In this document: positions 51,830 to 59,844 of the stretch, piece after piece
How positions within the stretch are numbered: position 1 is the stretch's first letter
How the letters are laid out: each line of letters begins with the position of its first letter
Assembly (NCBI RefSeq): GCF_001984155.1
Contig: NZ_MTQO01000053.1
Span: 558,001 to 622,000 of the forward strand
Direction: 5' to 3'
Source: Actinosynnema sp. ALI-1.44
GTDB lineage: Bacteria; Actinomycetota; Actinomycetes; Mycobacteriales; Pseudonocardiaceae
Length of the DNA: 64,000 nt
Position numbers and translations under genes: made by a program
Notes under the pieces: model-generated
Databases searched by the model: none
The model's input: the letters and a program-made list of their open reading frames with translations, nothing else
What the model was told of the DNA's origin: nothing

Positions 51830-53089
51830 TCAGTCGTCCGAAGTTGATGCCAAACGATCGGCTTCTCTAAATCGTGGAGGTGTGGATTTGAGTAGCGCCC
51901 GAGGTAGTCCGTTCGCTGCTGTTGCTGATTCAAACGTCGTTACCTCTGACAAAAATGTTGCGCCTCCGAATTCGCACTTGTCTGCAAATGAAGCTGCGCT
52001 GAAGTTGGCGACATGCGCGAACCTGGCACCCAAAAAGAGGGCCTCTGCTGCAAAGCGAGCGTCGTAAAAATTGGCGGTACCAGATTTGGGAGTTGAAAAT
52101 TTGGCGAACGAAAAATCCGCTGGACCACTGAATGCGGCGTGTGAAAAGTTGGCATGATGGAAGATTGATGTGTCGTTAAAATTGGCGGTGCCGTGAAATT
52201 TCGCTTTCGCAAATGATGCGTTGTCGATTCGGCATCGCTGTAGCGAAAAGTCGATAAGAACGGCGCCCGTCAGGTCGATATTGCGATAGCCCCAAAATGT
52301 CGGCGGATCAACTTGGGGCAGTAGGCGACGCTCGTAACGCTCCGGCCAGCTCAGATGCTCTTCTAATATCCGCTGTGCTGCGAGTCTTACCTCAAGCTCT
52401 TGTGTCCGGTTTCGGTGGTCGTCGATAGTTGAAGGGGAGGCGTCATCGTCAGGTGGAAATGTGGGTGGATCAAATGGCATACGCAAATATGCACAAAGCA
52501 GGTTCGTAATGGTCTGCCGTTGATTAGAGTCGTTGTTGGCGACTCGTTCGAGCGCGTACAGTCCTGCCAATCGAACAGGGGCTTTGTCGGATCCAAGCTG
52601 ATCAGCCGCTTTAGTGTAGAGTTCCGTGACGCGTTTTTCGGCAGCATCCAACTCGTTCGCAGTACCGGCCACTTCTTGATGCCACTGTCGACGAACAGCG
52701 AGCAGAAGAGCAAAAGCGCCTCCAGAACCTGCGCCAATGCTCAATCCAGTCTTAATCGCCTCTACTCGCGCCGCAGGCGGGTCTTTTGACTGAGATGCTT
52801 CACGCAACAACCAGGAAGTAGCTCCCCAAGTCACCATAGCGACGAATATGAATGCCAATGGTGCGAGCCACCATGTCAAGATCGGCGGTGACGGCCGTCT
52901 CCTGAATGCATACTTTGCAATCCCGGTCACCGTAATTCCGGCACCTAAAATGAGAACTGTCAACCACGCGACCCGGGGTTGCGCCCAAGACCACACGGTG
53001 TCCCAGTCCAGGTGTCCGCGAGACCATGCCTCTGCCAGAATCATTAGTAAGGCGCCGGTACACACGGACACGATTGCTCGAACTTTCAC
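51830..53089 (-). CDS. Membrane-anchored pentapeptide-repeat protein, probable moron
   Basis: 419 residues. Two to three membrane helices in the first 120 residues (VSVCTGALLMILAEA; TVLILGAGITVTGIAKYA; LAPLAFIFVAMVTWGA), a helical middle (AAEKRVTELYTKAADQLGSD) and a C-terminal right-handed helix of AxFxx pentapeptides (NASFAKAKFHGTANFNDTSI ... GARFAHVANFSAASFADKC). Base composition is AT-richer than the rest of the prophage. The layout resembles actinobacterial pentapeptide proteins of unknown role. Possible superinfection-exclusion or defence function. Confidence 0.78.
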   Translation of the reverse strand: MKVRAIVSVCTGALLMILAEAWSRGHLDWDTVWSWAQPRVAWLTVLILGAGITVTGIAKYAFRRRPSPPILTWWLAPLAFIFVAMVTWGATSWLLREASQSKDPPAARVEAIKTGLSIGAGSGGAFALLLAVRRQWHQEVAGTANELDAAEKRVTELYTKAADQLGSDKAPVRLAGLYALERVANNDSNQRQTITNLLCAYLRMPFDPPTFPPDDDASPSTIDDHRNRTQELEVRLAAQRILEEHLSWPERYERRLLPQVDPPTFWGYRNIDLTGAVLIDFSLQRCRIDNASFAKAKFHGTANFNDTSIFHHANFSHAAFSGPADFSFAKFSTPKSGTANFYDARFAAEALFLGARFAHVANFSAASFADKCEFGGATFLSEVTTFESATAANGLPRALLKSTPPRFREADRLASTSDD

Positions 53090-53308
53090 GTATCAAATGT
53101 CGTGCTAGAGGCTTCATACGTCACGCTGCGTGTCGGGATCGTAATGATCAACTGTAGACGCCGAGAGGCCGGGGAGAGAGAAAGAGGGAGCGGCGGGTGT
53201 CCCGGCGGGCAGGCCCTGCAACTTTCATCCAGAAGGCGGATGAGATGTCAAGACCTACCCGGAAATTCTCTGAACTCTATTTGGTGATCCTTCGGCACGT
53301 GGACTGGC

Positions 53309-53647
53309 TCATGCGTGCCCGCGGGCCTTCCTGTAGTCGGCGCTCACTACCCATGAGATCACCACGCCGTTGACCTCTCGGGCCTTGGCGGTTGCAGCGG
53401 CCGCATCGGTCGTGCCCGCGATCCAGCCGTTGTCACCGATGACGATGTGCGCGGACACAGGCGGCGGTAGTGGTGGCCTGGGCTCGGCTGGCTCGCGGTC
53501 GCGTTCGGGTAGCAGTTCGCAGAGCACGCACGCCTCGATCCCCGGGTTGTGTTGGTTGCCGGGGTGGACGAGTCCTGTGTGGCCACACACTTCGCAGGGT
53601 TGGGTCTGCTGGTTGCGCGGTGGCTTGTACGTGCAGGGCAGGGCCAT
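53309..53647 (-). CDS. Small Cys-rich protein
   Basis: 112 residues. N-terminal CxxC pairs (QPCEVCGHTGLVHPG, then EACVLCELLPE) suggest a zinc ribbon; the rest is a short alpha/beta stretch (HIVIGDNGWIAGTTDAAAAT). Starts 8 bp after the end of the next upstream gene on the same strand. No family recognised. The interval 53090-53308 contains no gene I can support. Confidence 0.62.
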   Translation of the reverse strand: MALPCTYKPPRNQQTQPCEVCGHTGLVHPGNQHNPGIEACVLCELLPERDREPAEPRPPLPPPVSAHIVIGDNGWIAGTTDAAAATAKAREVNGVVISWVVSADYRKARGHA

Positions 53648-53654
53648 GTCGCCA

Positions 53655-54362
53655 TCACATCATGGTTTGGTTCTTGGCAGGGATGTACGTGACCAGCTCT
53701 GGCGTTTCCGTGTTCCCGCAATCGGTGCACACGAAGATCACCCCGGAGCCAGATTCCCAGGCAGCGCGGTCATCGATTCGCCGCAACCCGTCATTCCCGC
53801 ATGGGCACCTGCTCCAAGGCTTGTCGGGCAGGACGACCTCGCCGTCTATGTCGATCCAGTAGTCGCCTGCGAGGAGGCGTGTCTTGTACTGGGCCTTCTC
53901 ATCCTCCTGCTGCTGGAGCCAGGCCTTGTGCCCGGCGGCGCTCTGCTCGCTCCCTTTGGCTATGCAGTCTGGGCAGCGCTTGTACGGATCTGACGAGTTC
54001 CGCGTTGTGCGGCTCGTGCGTCCCTCCTCCGTGAAAGTCGCGCCGCAAGCTCTGCAGGTATACGTCGGCGTGCTTCCTACCAGCTTGTGGACTTGGTTGC
54101 CTCGGACACCCAATGCAAGGCCTATGGATTCGACCTTGATGTCCTTGAAGTCCCAGTACAAGCGGCGAGCTGTGTCGAGGGATAGCTGCTGTTCACCTGT
54201 TGCTGCAAGTTGGCGGCCGAGCTGGCTCATGTAGTCGTGGAAGGCCGATCGCGCCACGTCGAGATCCGCTTTTCCGTGTTCGATGATGTCGCGAGCGCGC
54301 TGGATAGCCGCAACCAGGTTCTGCAGGGTGGGGTCGTCTACGGGATGCGTACCTTCGGTCAT
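53655..54362 (-). CDS. HTH/zinc-ribbon DNA-binding protein
   Basis: 235 residues. A helical N-terminus (LQNLVAAIQRARDIIEHGKA) leads to an HTH-like segment (KVESIGLALGVRGNQVHKLV). It is followed by three CxxC knuckles: YTCRACGATF with CPDC, RCPCGND, and FVCTDCGNTETP, probably two zinc ribbons. A nucleic-acid-binding role is likely. Family unknown. Confidence 0.68.
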   Translation of the reverse strand: MTEGTHPVDDPTLQNLVAAIQRARDIIEHGKADLDVARSAFHDYMSQLGRQLAATGEQQLSLDTARRLYWDFKDIKVESIGLALGVRGNQVHKLVGSTPTYTCRACGATFTEEGRTSRTTRNSSDPYKRCPDCIAKGSEQSAAGHKAWLQQQEDEKAQYKTRLLAGDYWIDIDGEVVLPDKPWSRCPCGNDGLRRIDDRAAWESGSGVIFVCTDCGNTETPELVTYIPAKNQTMM

Positions 54363-54406
54363 GGACTACTCCGCAAGGTTGACGTACGAATCAGCACCTA
54401 TTTTCC

Positions 54407-54934
54407 CTAGCGTGTGCGCGGGGCTGGGCCGGGCTTGCGTCGGCGGGTGGTGGCGTAGCGCTCGGCTGCGGACTTGAGCCACCAGCCGGGAACTACCGGT
54501 GTGGGGAACCCGGTGGGTGGCTGGCCGTCGGCCGCGGCCGCGCGCCGGATGGTTTCGAGCTCGGAGATCCGTTGCCGGGAAACGCCGCACAGTTCGGCGA
54601 ACTGCTCGGTGTTGACCATGGGCGGGATGCTGGCGGAGGCGAGGCGCCGGTCGGTCTCGTCTGGGGATAGCACCTCGAAGGATGCTAGCCCGTTGATGGA
54701 GTATCCGAGTGTTGCGAGGGAGTTGGCGAGGCGGTCGCGGAGCTCGCCTAGCAGTTGGACCGGTTTGTCCGTGGCCAGGGTGGCACTCATGCCAAGTGCG
54801 GGGTTGCTGTCGCGTGTGGACACCACTGCGGGTTCCTGCAGGTGTTCCTTGATCGCTTGGCCGAGCTGTCGGGCGTGATCTTCGCTTACTGGTCGGTCGA
54901 CGAGCAGGCGGACGGACAGGTTCCACGTGTTCAT
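54407..54934 (-). CDS. Helix-turn-helix protein
   Basis: 175 residues. N-terminal alpha/beta part (NTWNLSVRLLVDRPVSEDHA), then an HTH (VNTEQFAELCGVSRQRISEL) and a basic tail (TTRRRKPGPAPRTR). Possibly an excisionase/MerR-like DNA-binding protein. The interval to the next gene upstream (55043) carries a strong terminator. Confidence 0.7.
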   Translation of the reverse strand: MNTWNLSVRLLVDRPVSEDHARQLGQAIKEHLQEPAVVSTRDSNPALGMSATLATDKPVQLLGELRDRLANSLATLGYSINGLASFEVLSPDETDRRLASASIPPMVNTEQFAELCGVSRQRISELETIRRAAAADGQPPTGFPTPVVPGWWLKSAAERYATTRRRKPGPAPRTR

Positions 54935-54995
54935 GTCGACATCTTCCCGTATTCGTTGCTGAATGGCAAGGAACAGGCGTGCTCGATACGCTGGG

Positions 54996-55036
54996 GGCGG
55001 GCCCCGGGGGTGTCATCACCATCCCCGGGGCCCGCC
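54996..55036 (-). terminator. Strong hairpin terminator
   Basis: GGCGGGCCCCGGGG and its complement form a perfect 14-bp stem with a 13-base loop. It ends 7 bp past the stop of the minus-strand 87-residue gene and separates it from the HTH gene. Confidence 0.8.
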
Positions 55037-55042
55037 TTGTTG

Positions 55043-55306
55043 CTACCCGCTGAAGGGCTGTTCGCCGTGAACGCCCTCGATGCGGTTCGGTGGCCATGGC
55101 CACGCGAGCATCCCCTCGATCACCAGGTCGAGTAGGACGTGCCGCAGCGCCACCTTGTACGGCGCCGTGAGGAACACCGCCGGGATGACGAACGTCTCGC
55201 CGTTGACCGGCGAGATCACCACGACATCCTCGTCAGTGGCCGCGATCAACCACTGCTGGTCACGCATGGCCACCAGGATCTTGGTGGCCTCTTCCGTGAT
55301 CTCCAT
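55043..55306 (-). CDS. Small protein of unknown function
   Basis: 87 residues from ATG 55306 with GGGGAGG upstream. Fold pattern: N-terminal helix (EITEEATKILVAMRDQQWLI), beta hairpin (DEDVVVISPVNGETFVI) and C-terminal helix (KVALRHVLLDLVIEGML). Unrecognised. It has its own terminator. Confidence 0.6.
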   Translation of the reverse strand: MEITEEATKILVAMRDQQWLIAATDEDVVVISPVNGETFVIPAVFLTAPYKVALRHVLLDLVIEGMLAWPWPPNRIEGVHGEQPFSG

Positions 55307-55465
55307 TTGTTTCACCTCCCCTCGTTGCTGACATGATCAGTATAGGGCAGTTAGCCAAGTGATCGCAAGGATCTCTTTAGAGCTTGTGGCACTCTGCGAG
55401 CGTGACCGGTCGGTCGGCCCTCGTTCGGCAGGAGCGAGAATCCAGTCAGGAGGAGGTGCTTCGAG

Positions 55466-55909
55466 GTGACCGAGACTCAGATGTACGCCGTTGTTCGCGG
55501 CGCGCTGGACGAAAGCGGGCCGTTCGAGGTTGTAGTGGTGATGGCAGGGCGGTCTGAAGCGGCACGGGTGGCCGCAGAGCTTGGCCCTGGTCATCACGTC
55601 CAGCCCGCACGCGTCGCGCACTTTGGGGCCACATGGCGAGTTGTGCACACCTACGAGTGCGCGGCTGTTGTTGTCGGTGGCCGCATTGACCGTGTGGACG
55701 CGCCGAGTCGGCTACCCGGGGCCTCTCGGCTGCTGCTCGGAGGCGAGAAGCCGCCGGGGGATCGCGTGCAGGTGGACGAGCAGGCGGCTGCGCTGGAGGC
55801 TGCCGTGCACGGTCGGGACGTGCACTATGTCCGCGCCTACTCGGAGGATGCGACGCGGGCGCGGGCCCTGGCTGAACGTGCGGCCGCTGACCTGGCGGGT
55901 GCGCCGTAG
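55466..55909 (+). CDS. Conserved-looking small protein, unknown function
   Basis: 147 residues from GTG 55466 after AGGAGGAGG; ATG 55481 possible. Alpha/beta pattern (TQMYAVVRGALDESGPFEVV, VVMAGRSEAARVAAELG) followed by an Ala-rich C-terminus. Read divergently from the 87-residue gene. No family recognised. Confidence 0.6.
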   Translation: MTETQMYAVVRGALDESGPFEVVVVMAGRSEAARVAAELGPGHHVQPARVAHFGATWRVVHTYECAAVVVGGRIDRVDAPSRLPGASRLLLGGEKPPGDRVQVDEQAAALEAAVHGRDVHYVRAYSEDATRARALAERAAADLAGAP

Positions 55910-55941
55910 CCAAACTGTGACCCACACATCTCAATATCCAC

Positions 55942-55991
55942 TTGCGATAGTGTGCTGTCGCATCACATAATATAAGAGTCCCGCACGGGAC
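55942..55991 (+). promoter_or_regulatory. Candidate promoter and leader hairpin
   Basis: TTGCGA at 55942 and CATAAT at 55966 are 18 bases apart, in an AT-rich spot unusual for this DNA. They are followed by a GTCCCG-CA-CGGGAC hairpin at 55978-55991. The GTG of the next gene is at 56059, giving a leader of about 80 bases. Confidence 0.5.
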
Positions 55992-56058
55992 AGCCCCGGA
56001 GAATCGGGCGCTTGCACCGCCCCTTCGGGGTTCAACTCCATAGAGGAAGGAATCCGGA

Positions 56059-56445
56059 GTGGACGATCAGTTCGCCCCTGAGGATCGGTACTACGGGGTC
56101 CGCTATCACGAAAGTGCTGGCCAGGACCTCTACCGAGTGGCCGGAATGATCTTGGGTGACCTCAAGATCGACCAGGTCGAGGAGCACATGCCAGCCGACG
56201 CGGTCCTTGTGGTCGCGGTGGCAGCCAACACCAACACCATCACGGTGCAGGTTCACCTGCAGTCGGATGAGGTGCGTGCACAGTGGGGATCGGAGACGAT
56301 CCGCTCACGCGTCAACGTGGTGATGGCTCGCTACAACTGGGTGGGCAGGCGCAACGGGGCAGACGTGCGATACCGCACCGCCTGCAAGGTCGCCGTGGTC
56401 CGAGGGCGACTCGACGCCCAGATGCTCGGTTCGATCATCGGGTGA
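56059..56445 (+). CDS. Small prophage protein of unknown function
   Basis: 128 residues from a GTG with an AGGAAGGAA site. Sequence: VRYHESAGQDLYRVAGMILG, then VLVVAVAANTNTITVQVHLQ and a basic RSRVNVVMARYNWVGRRNGA. Beta-rich, unknown family. Followed by a 14-bp terminator hairpin. Confidence 0.6.
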   Translation: MDDQFAPEDRYYGVRYHESAGQDLYRVAGMILGDLKIDQVEEHMPADAVLVVAVAANTNTITVQVHLQSDEVRAQWGSETIRSRVNVVMARYNWVGRRNGADVRYRTACKVAVVRGRLDAQMLGSIIG

Positions 56446-56449
56446 ACCA

Positions 56450-56480
56450 CCGGTGCGGCACCTACCAGGTGCCGCACCGG
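56450..56480 (+). terminator. Hairpin terminator
   Basis: CCGGTGCGGCACCT-ACC-AGGTGCCGCACCGG, a perfect 14-bp stem starting 4 bp after the stop of the 128-residue gene. Confidence 0.8.
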
Positions 56481-56515
56481 CACGCCGTCCGCACCGGCTC
56501 CTCCTCATGGAGAAG

Positions 56516-56542
56516 CCCCGACGCGCTTGCACCGCGTCGGGG
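56516..56542 (+). terminator. Second hairpin in tandem
   Basis: CCCCGACGCG-CTTGCAC-CGCGTCGGGG, a perfect 10-bp stem 36 bp after the first hairpin and 45 bp before the next GTG. Tandem terminator or leader structure of the following gene. Confidence 0.65.
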
Positions 56543-56586
56543 CCGAGGAAGCTACTCCGGACACTCAGAATACCCAGGAGGTCACC

Positions 56587-56841
56587 GTGCCACGCAAGCC
56601 CACGCCACCGCCGAAAGCGGCATTGGAAAACGTGCGCGCGAAAGCGGCGCGGCTGGCCGAGCTCGAGCAGTTGGTCGAGAAGGCACGCGCCGAGCGCAAC
56701 ACCGCGCTGGCCGATGCCAAGCGCGCCGGTGCGACCGGTGACCAGATGGCCGAGGCCGCAGGAATCGACCGCCGCAACGTGTACCCCGCGATGCGGGATG
56801 GTGGCTACGACCCGAACGAACTCCGCGATCCGCAGGACTGA
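56587..56841 (+). CDS. Small coiled-coil/HTH protein
   Basis: 84 residues from GTG 56587 after AGGAGG. A charged coiled coil (ALENVRAKAARLAELEQLVE, KARAERNTALADAKRAG) is followed by a short HTH (GDQMAEAAGIDRRNVYPAMR). Many actinophages carry such small regulators; target unknown. Confidence 0.68.
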   Translation: MPRKPTPPPKAALENVRAKAARLAELEQLVEKARAERNTALADAKRAGATGDQMAEAAGIDRRNVYPAMRDGGYDPNELRDPQD

Positions 56842-56868
56842 CATTTGTTCGCATGTAGCGGTCCGTGG

Positions 56869-57126
56869 TTACCAGCTGGAATGAGGCGTGGGGCTCGGGT
56901 CCCGTTTGGATGGATCGCCGATCTTCAGGTTGCAGGGTTTGCACGACGCCACCAGGTAGCGCTCGTCGTCGCCGGTGATGGCACGGCCGCGCGTGTGGTG
57001 GACCTCTGTGGCGGTGAGGGTGCAGCCGTCGAGCTGCACCTGGCAGCGGTGGCCGTCACGTGCGAGTACCCGGGCGCGGATGCGTCTCCACGCCCGGGTG
57101 CTGCCACCAGACCACGACCGGCTCAT
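56869..57126 (-). CDS. HNH endonuclease
   Basis: 85 residues. The HNH core reads ARDGHRCQVQLDGCTLTATE, VHHTRGRAITGDDERYLVAS, CKPCNLKIG: Cys pairs around the betabeta-alpha-metal fold, the first catalytic His doublet (VHHT) and the closing Asn (CNLKIG). Phage HNH proteins of this size often assist terminase cleavage in HK97-like phages, although this gene is 6 kb away and on the other strand. Confidence 0.87.
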   Translation of the reverse strand: MSRSWSGGSTRAWRRIRARVLARDGHRCQVQLDGCTLTATEVHHTRGRAITGDDERYLVASCKPCNLKIGDPSKRDPSPTPHSSW

Positions 57127-57135
57127 ACGCCCACG

Positions 57136-57732
57136 TCAGTCGCCATCGGACATCTCACGTTGCATGGCATAGACCCGCTGCTGGGCAAGGTCGGTGACGA
57201 CGAATCGTTCTTGCTGAAACTTGCCGGCCGCGATGGTGATGGCCGGTAGGAGTTCGCTGCTGCCGCGAAGGACGGCGCAGAGCTCTTGGCGTCGGCGTGT
57301 GCCGCGGGCGCTGATGAGCCAGGCCTGTCGGCATGACGTGAGCTCGGCGGCAGGCAGGACATTCAAGAGCTCGCCGATGTCGTGCAGGGGTGCATCGGGC
57401 TCGTAGCCCTCGCGTAGCTCAAACCCCACGAGGATGCCTCTCGCAGGTGCCTGGTTGGTGGCGAGTGTCCACCCGGAGGCGGCGGCCAGCGTGTGCGCGG
57501 CGCCTTCGGATTCGATGACGCTGGGGATGCCGTGCCGCTGGGACGGGTCGCGGTAGATCAGTAGTTCGTCGACGGTGTCGGCGGTGCCGTAGGCGAACGC
57601 GTTGACCGGCCAACCGGTCGCGTCTGCAAGGTCGTCGAGGGCCTGGCGGACGGCGGCGAGCGGCGCGGCCGTAGGGATGTGCATAGAGCAGGTCCAGGCA
57701 CCGGGCCACGTGGTGAGCGTCTTGTAGGCCAT
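57136..57732 (-). CDS. Phage protein of unknown function
   Basis: 198 residues from ATG 57732. Begins AYKTLTTWPGAWTCSMHIPT and contains DDLADATGWPVNAFAYGTAD, SVIESEGAAHTLAAASGW and a long helical C-terminus (AGKFQQERFVVTDLAQQRVY). No family recognised. Part of the minus-strand early operon, upstream of HNH. Confidence 0.62.
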   Translation of the reverse strand: MAYKTLTTWPGAWTCSMHIPTAAPLAAVRQALDDLADATGWPVNAFAYGTADTVDELLIYRDPSQRHGIPSVIESEGAAHTLAAASGWTLATNQAPARGILVGFELREGYEPDAPLHDIGELLNVLPAAELTSCRQAWLISARGTRRRQELCAVLRGSSELLPAITIAAGKFQQERFVVTDLAQQRVYAMQREMSDGD

Positions 57733-57743
57733 GTCGTGGCTCC

Positions 57744-58085
57744 TCAGAACGGCGGGTTGCCCCATGGGTCGTCGACGGGCTGCTGGTGCTTGGTCCGGCG
57801 AATTTCCCACCATGCGCGGATGGGGCCGACGAGTCGCCACCAGCAGGCCTGGACGAGGTTGGACCCACATGCATTGCAGCGGCGGAGTTTGCCGGTCTCG
57901 TAGTCGACGATGTTGCCGGTGTCGTAGCAGGCCCAGCAGTCCGGCGGGTCGAGATCCGGTTCGCGGTGTGTGCCGTCTACGTCGATGCGGCCGAGGGCGA
58001 GGTCGTCTTTGTATTCCTGCCAGTAGTCCCGCTCGTCTTCGTCTTCGTCTTCGTCGTCGAAGTCGACCGCGTCGTGCTGGGTCAT
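57744..58085 (-). CDS. Acidic protein with Cys-pair knuckle
   Basis: 113 residues from ATG 58085. A strongly acidic run (DFDDEDEDEDERDYWQEYKD) precedes CWACYDTGNIVDYETGKLRR with CNACG, a CxxC...CxxC zinc-ribbon-like site. Ends in Trp/Pro-rich segments. Unknown family; the start overlaps the end of the preceding gene by one base. Confidence 0.62.
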   Translation of the reverse strand: MTQHDAVDFDDEDEDEDERDYWQEYKDDLALGRIDVDGTHREPDLDPPDCWACYDTGNIVDYETGKLRRCNACGSNLVQACWWRLVGPIRAWWEIRRTKHQQPVDDPWGNPPF

Positions 58086-58330
58086 CAGGTTTCCTCCGGC
58101 GTGGTGTTGCTGCCGATCTGACGGCGGTCGGTGCGGACAGCGGTGGCGTGCACCGGTGGTGGCGTGTCCAGGTTGACGTCGATGTAGACGTAGCCGAGCT
58201 TCGAGCCGGGCGTGCGGCGGTTGCGGTCGCGGGGCTGGAAGTCGCTGACTTCGAGGACGTTGAAGGCGGCGCGGATCCGCTCTGTGGTGACCTGGCATTC
58301 GTCGGCGGTTCCCATGGTGCGGATCTTCAC
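58085..58330 (-). CDS. Small early protein of unknown function
   Basis: 81 residues. Begins KIRTMGTADECQVTTERIRA and continues AFNVLEVSDFQPRDRNRRTP, GYVYIDVNLDTPPP. It overlaps the ATPase gene end by four bases. Compact alpha/beta pattern, unrecognised. Confidence 0.6.
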   Translation of the reverse strand: MKIRTMGTADECQVTTERIRAAFNVLEVSDFQPRDRNRRTPGSKLGYVYIDVNLDTPPPVHATAVRTDRRQIGSNTTPEET

Positions 58331-59844
58331 GTTGAGCGCTCCTGGTGGCTGCTGGGTGGTGTTTCGGCGGGTTCTTGATCAGTTGGTGCGGGCGGGTCGC
58401 CGCAGAGGGGGTGACGGTCTTGGCCGGAGTAGAGGATCACCATCCGGGAGCCGCACACGGAGCACGTGCCGTGGGGTCCGTCTTTGGGCGGGGGCGACGC
58501 CCGTTCCCCAACGTTCCCCAGCCTCTTATAGGGCTGGGGGAACGTTGGGAAATCATCGGGTTTTTCGGATGTTCCCCCAACGTTCCCGGGGAACGTCTGA
58601 TCTGCGGAAACGTCAAAATTTGTTGATCTTGGGGGAACGTTCCCCGGGAACGTTCCCCCGGCCTCGTTTGAAAACACTGTTTGGGGAACGTCTGCGGGGA
58701 ACGTTACTGACCGGTAGGTCGTGTCCGTTTTGCGGCGTCTCACGGCCTCCTCGACGACCTCACTCCGCGCCCGGATTCCGAGCCGCGCGCACTCCGGCTT
58801 GACCTTCCGGTTGCCCCAGTCGCGCGGCACCCCGGCCGCGTCGAGTTGCTGCATGAGCCACTCAACAGTGCCCTCCAGCGCGGGCTCGTCCGGCGCCCCG
58901 GCAGTCCACGCGGTGAGCTCGTGGCGAGTGCCCCCAGGCAGCCACACACCGCCGCGCTTGCGGATACCGCGCCGGGTGATGGTGAACGTGTCGTCGCCGA
59001 CGCCGGTGCGCGTGTGGGTGCGCTTGAGCTTGAGGTGGGTGGTAATGGTCTCGGTGTCGTTCGCCTTGTCGACCCAGGCGACGCCTTCACCGGCGGTCAG
59101 CTCCCACACGTGATCCACGTCCTGCGACTTGGCGGACGAGCCCCGGCTGCCCCGGCCGTCGTCCTTGCCGGTGTGGTCGAGCCGGACGCACGCCACCCCG
59201 CGTGCTTTGAGGGGAGCGTGAACCAACCGGTAGAACTCCAGCCACGTCTGACTGTCGTTCTCGTTGCCGGAGATGAACCGCGACACGGTGTCGAGCACGA
59301 CGACGTCAGGCTGCAGCTCGTCGACGAGCGCGAGCAACTCGGCCGCGGCGATGGTGGACGCGTCGAGCGCGCCGGAGAACCGCGGGAACATCCGGTAGTC
59401 GAACCGCTGGCTGAACAGGTCGAGTTCCTGTTCGGTGACACCGAACGACCGCAGGCGGGTGATGATGTCCCGGAGTCCGTTCTCGCGGTCGAAGTACAGG
59501 ACTCGAATGGGTGGTCTCGCGCGGTCGCCGAGGAAGGGCCGTTCGGTGATGGCGCGGTAGATCCAGTCGAGCACGAAGATGGACTTCCCGCTCTTGCCGG
59601 AGCCTACGAGCGCGGTTTGCTGGCCACGTTCCATGAGCTGGCCGGGTAGCCAGTCGATGTCGTCGAGGTCGAGGGCGAACGCCGCGTGCCAGTCGACGCG
59701 CGGGAACCGGTCCTCTGTGGGCTCGGGCGCTGCCGGTTCGCTGTCGGCCGGGTGCGGCACGTCGACGTAGGGGTCGGTGGGGTCGGCGGCCACCATCGTC
59801 TCTTGCGGCCGCAGCAGACGCAGTGCTTCGTCGCGGGTGGTCAT
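58327..59844 (-). CDS. RepA-like RecA-fold ATPase (AAA_25), putative replicative helicase
   Basis: 505 residues from ATG 59844. After a disordered 60 residues comes a RecA-type core: Walker A VGSGKSGKS at residues 80-88, YFDRENGLRDIITRLRSFGV, Walker B VVVLDTVSRF at 181-190, and LDHTGKDDGRGSRGSSAKSQ as the sensor loop, matching RepA/AAA_25 helicases. From about residue 395 to 470 the protein has repeated TFPGNV/TFPxxV units coded by iteron-like DNA, then a CxxC knuckle (CSVCGSR) and a disordered tail. It probably unwinds DNA during phage replication. Confidence 0.86.
   Translation of the reverse strand: MTTRDEALRLLRPQETMVAADPTDPYVDVPHPADSEPAAPEPTEDRFPRVDWHAAFALDLDDIDWLPGQLMERGQQTALVGSGKSGKSIFVLDWIYRAITERPFLGDRARPPIRVLYFDRENGLRDIITRLRSFGVTEQELDLFSQRFDYRMFPRFSGALDASTIAAAELLALVDELQPDVVVLDTVSRFISGNENDSQTWLEFYRLVHAPLKARGVACVRLDHTGKDDGRGSRGSSAKSQDVDHVWELTAGEGVAWVDKANDTETITTHLKLKRTHTRTGVGDDTFTITRRGIRKRGGVWLPGGTRHELTAWTAGAPDEPALEGTVEWLMQQLDAAGVPRDWGNRKVKPECARLGIRARSEVVEEAVRRRKTDTTYRSVTFPADVPQTVFSNEAGGTFPGNVPPRSTNFDVSADQTFPGNVGGTSEKPDDFPTFPQPYKRLGNVGERASPPPKDGPHGTCSVCGSRMVILYSGQDRHPLCGDPPAPTDQEPAETPPSSHQERST
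58510..58705. repeat. Cluster of GGGGAACGT(T/C) iteron-like repeats
   Basis: At least eight copies of GGGGAACGT(T/C) or its complement: about 58510, 58537, 58579, 58588, 58631, 58644-58659 (inverted pair), 58683 and 58696. Several pair as inverted repeats, e.g. a near-palindrome GGGGGAACGTTCCCC plus GGGAACGTTCCCCC at 58631-58659. All lie inside the 3' part of the RepA-like gene. Iterons near a replication protein gene are typical of origins; here they may alternatively be driven by the encoded peptide repeat. Confidence 0.7.

Noticed and set aside
58500-58710. CRISPR array
   Set aside because: The repeats are only 9-10 bp, occur in both orientations and lack uniform spacers; they lie inside a coding region.
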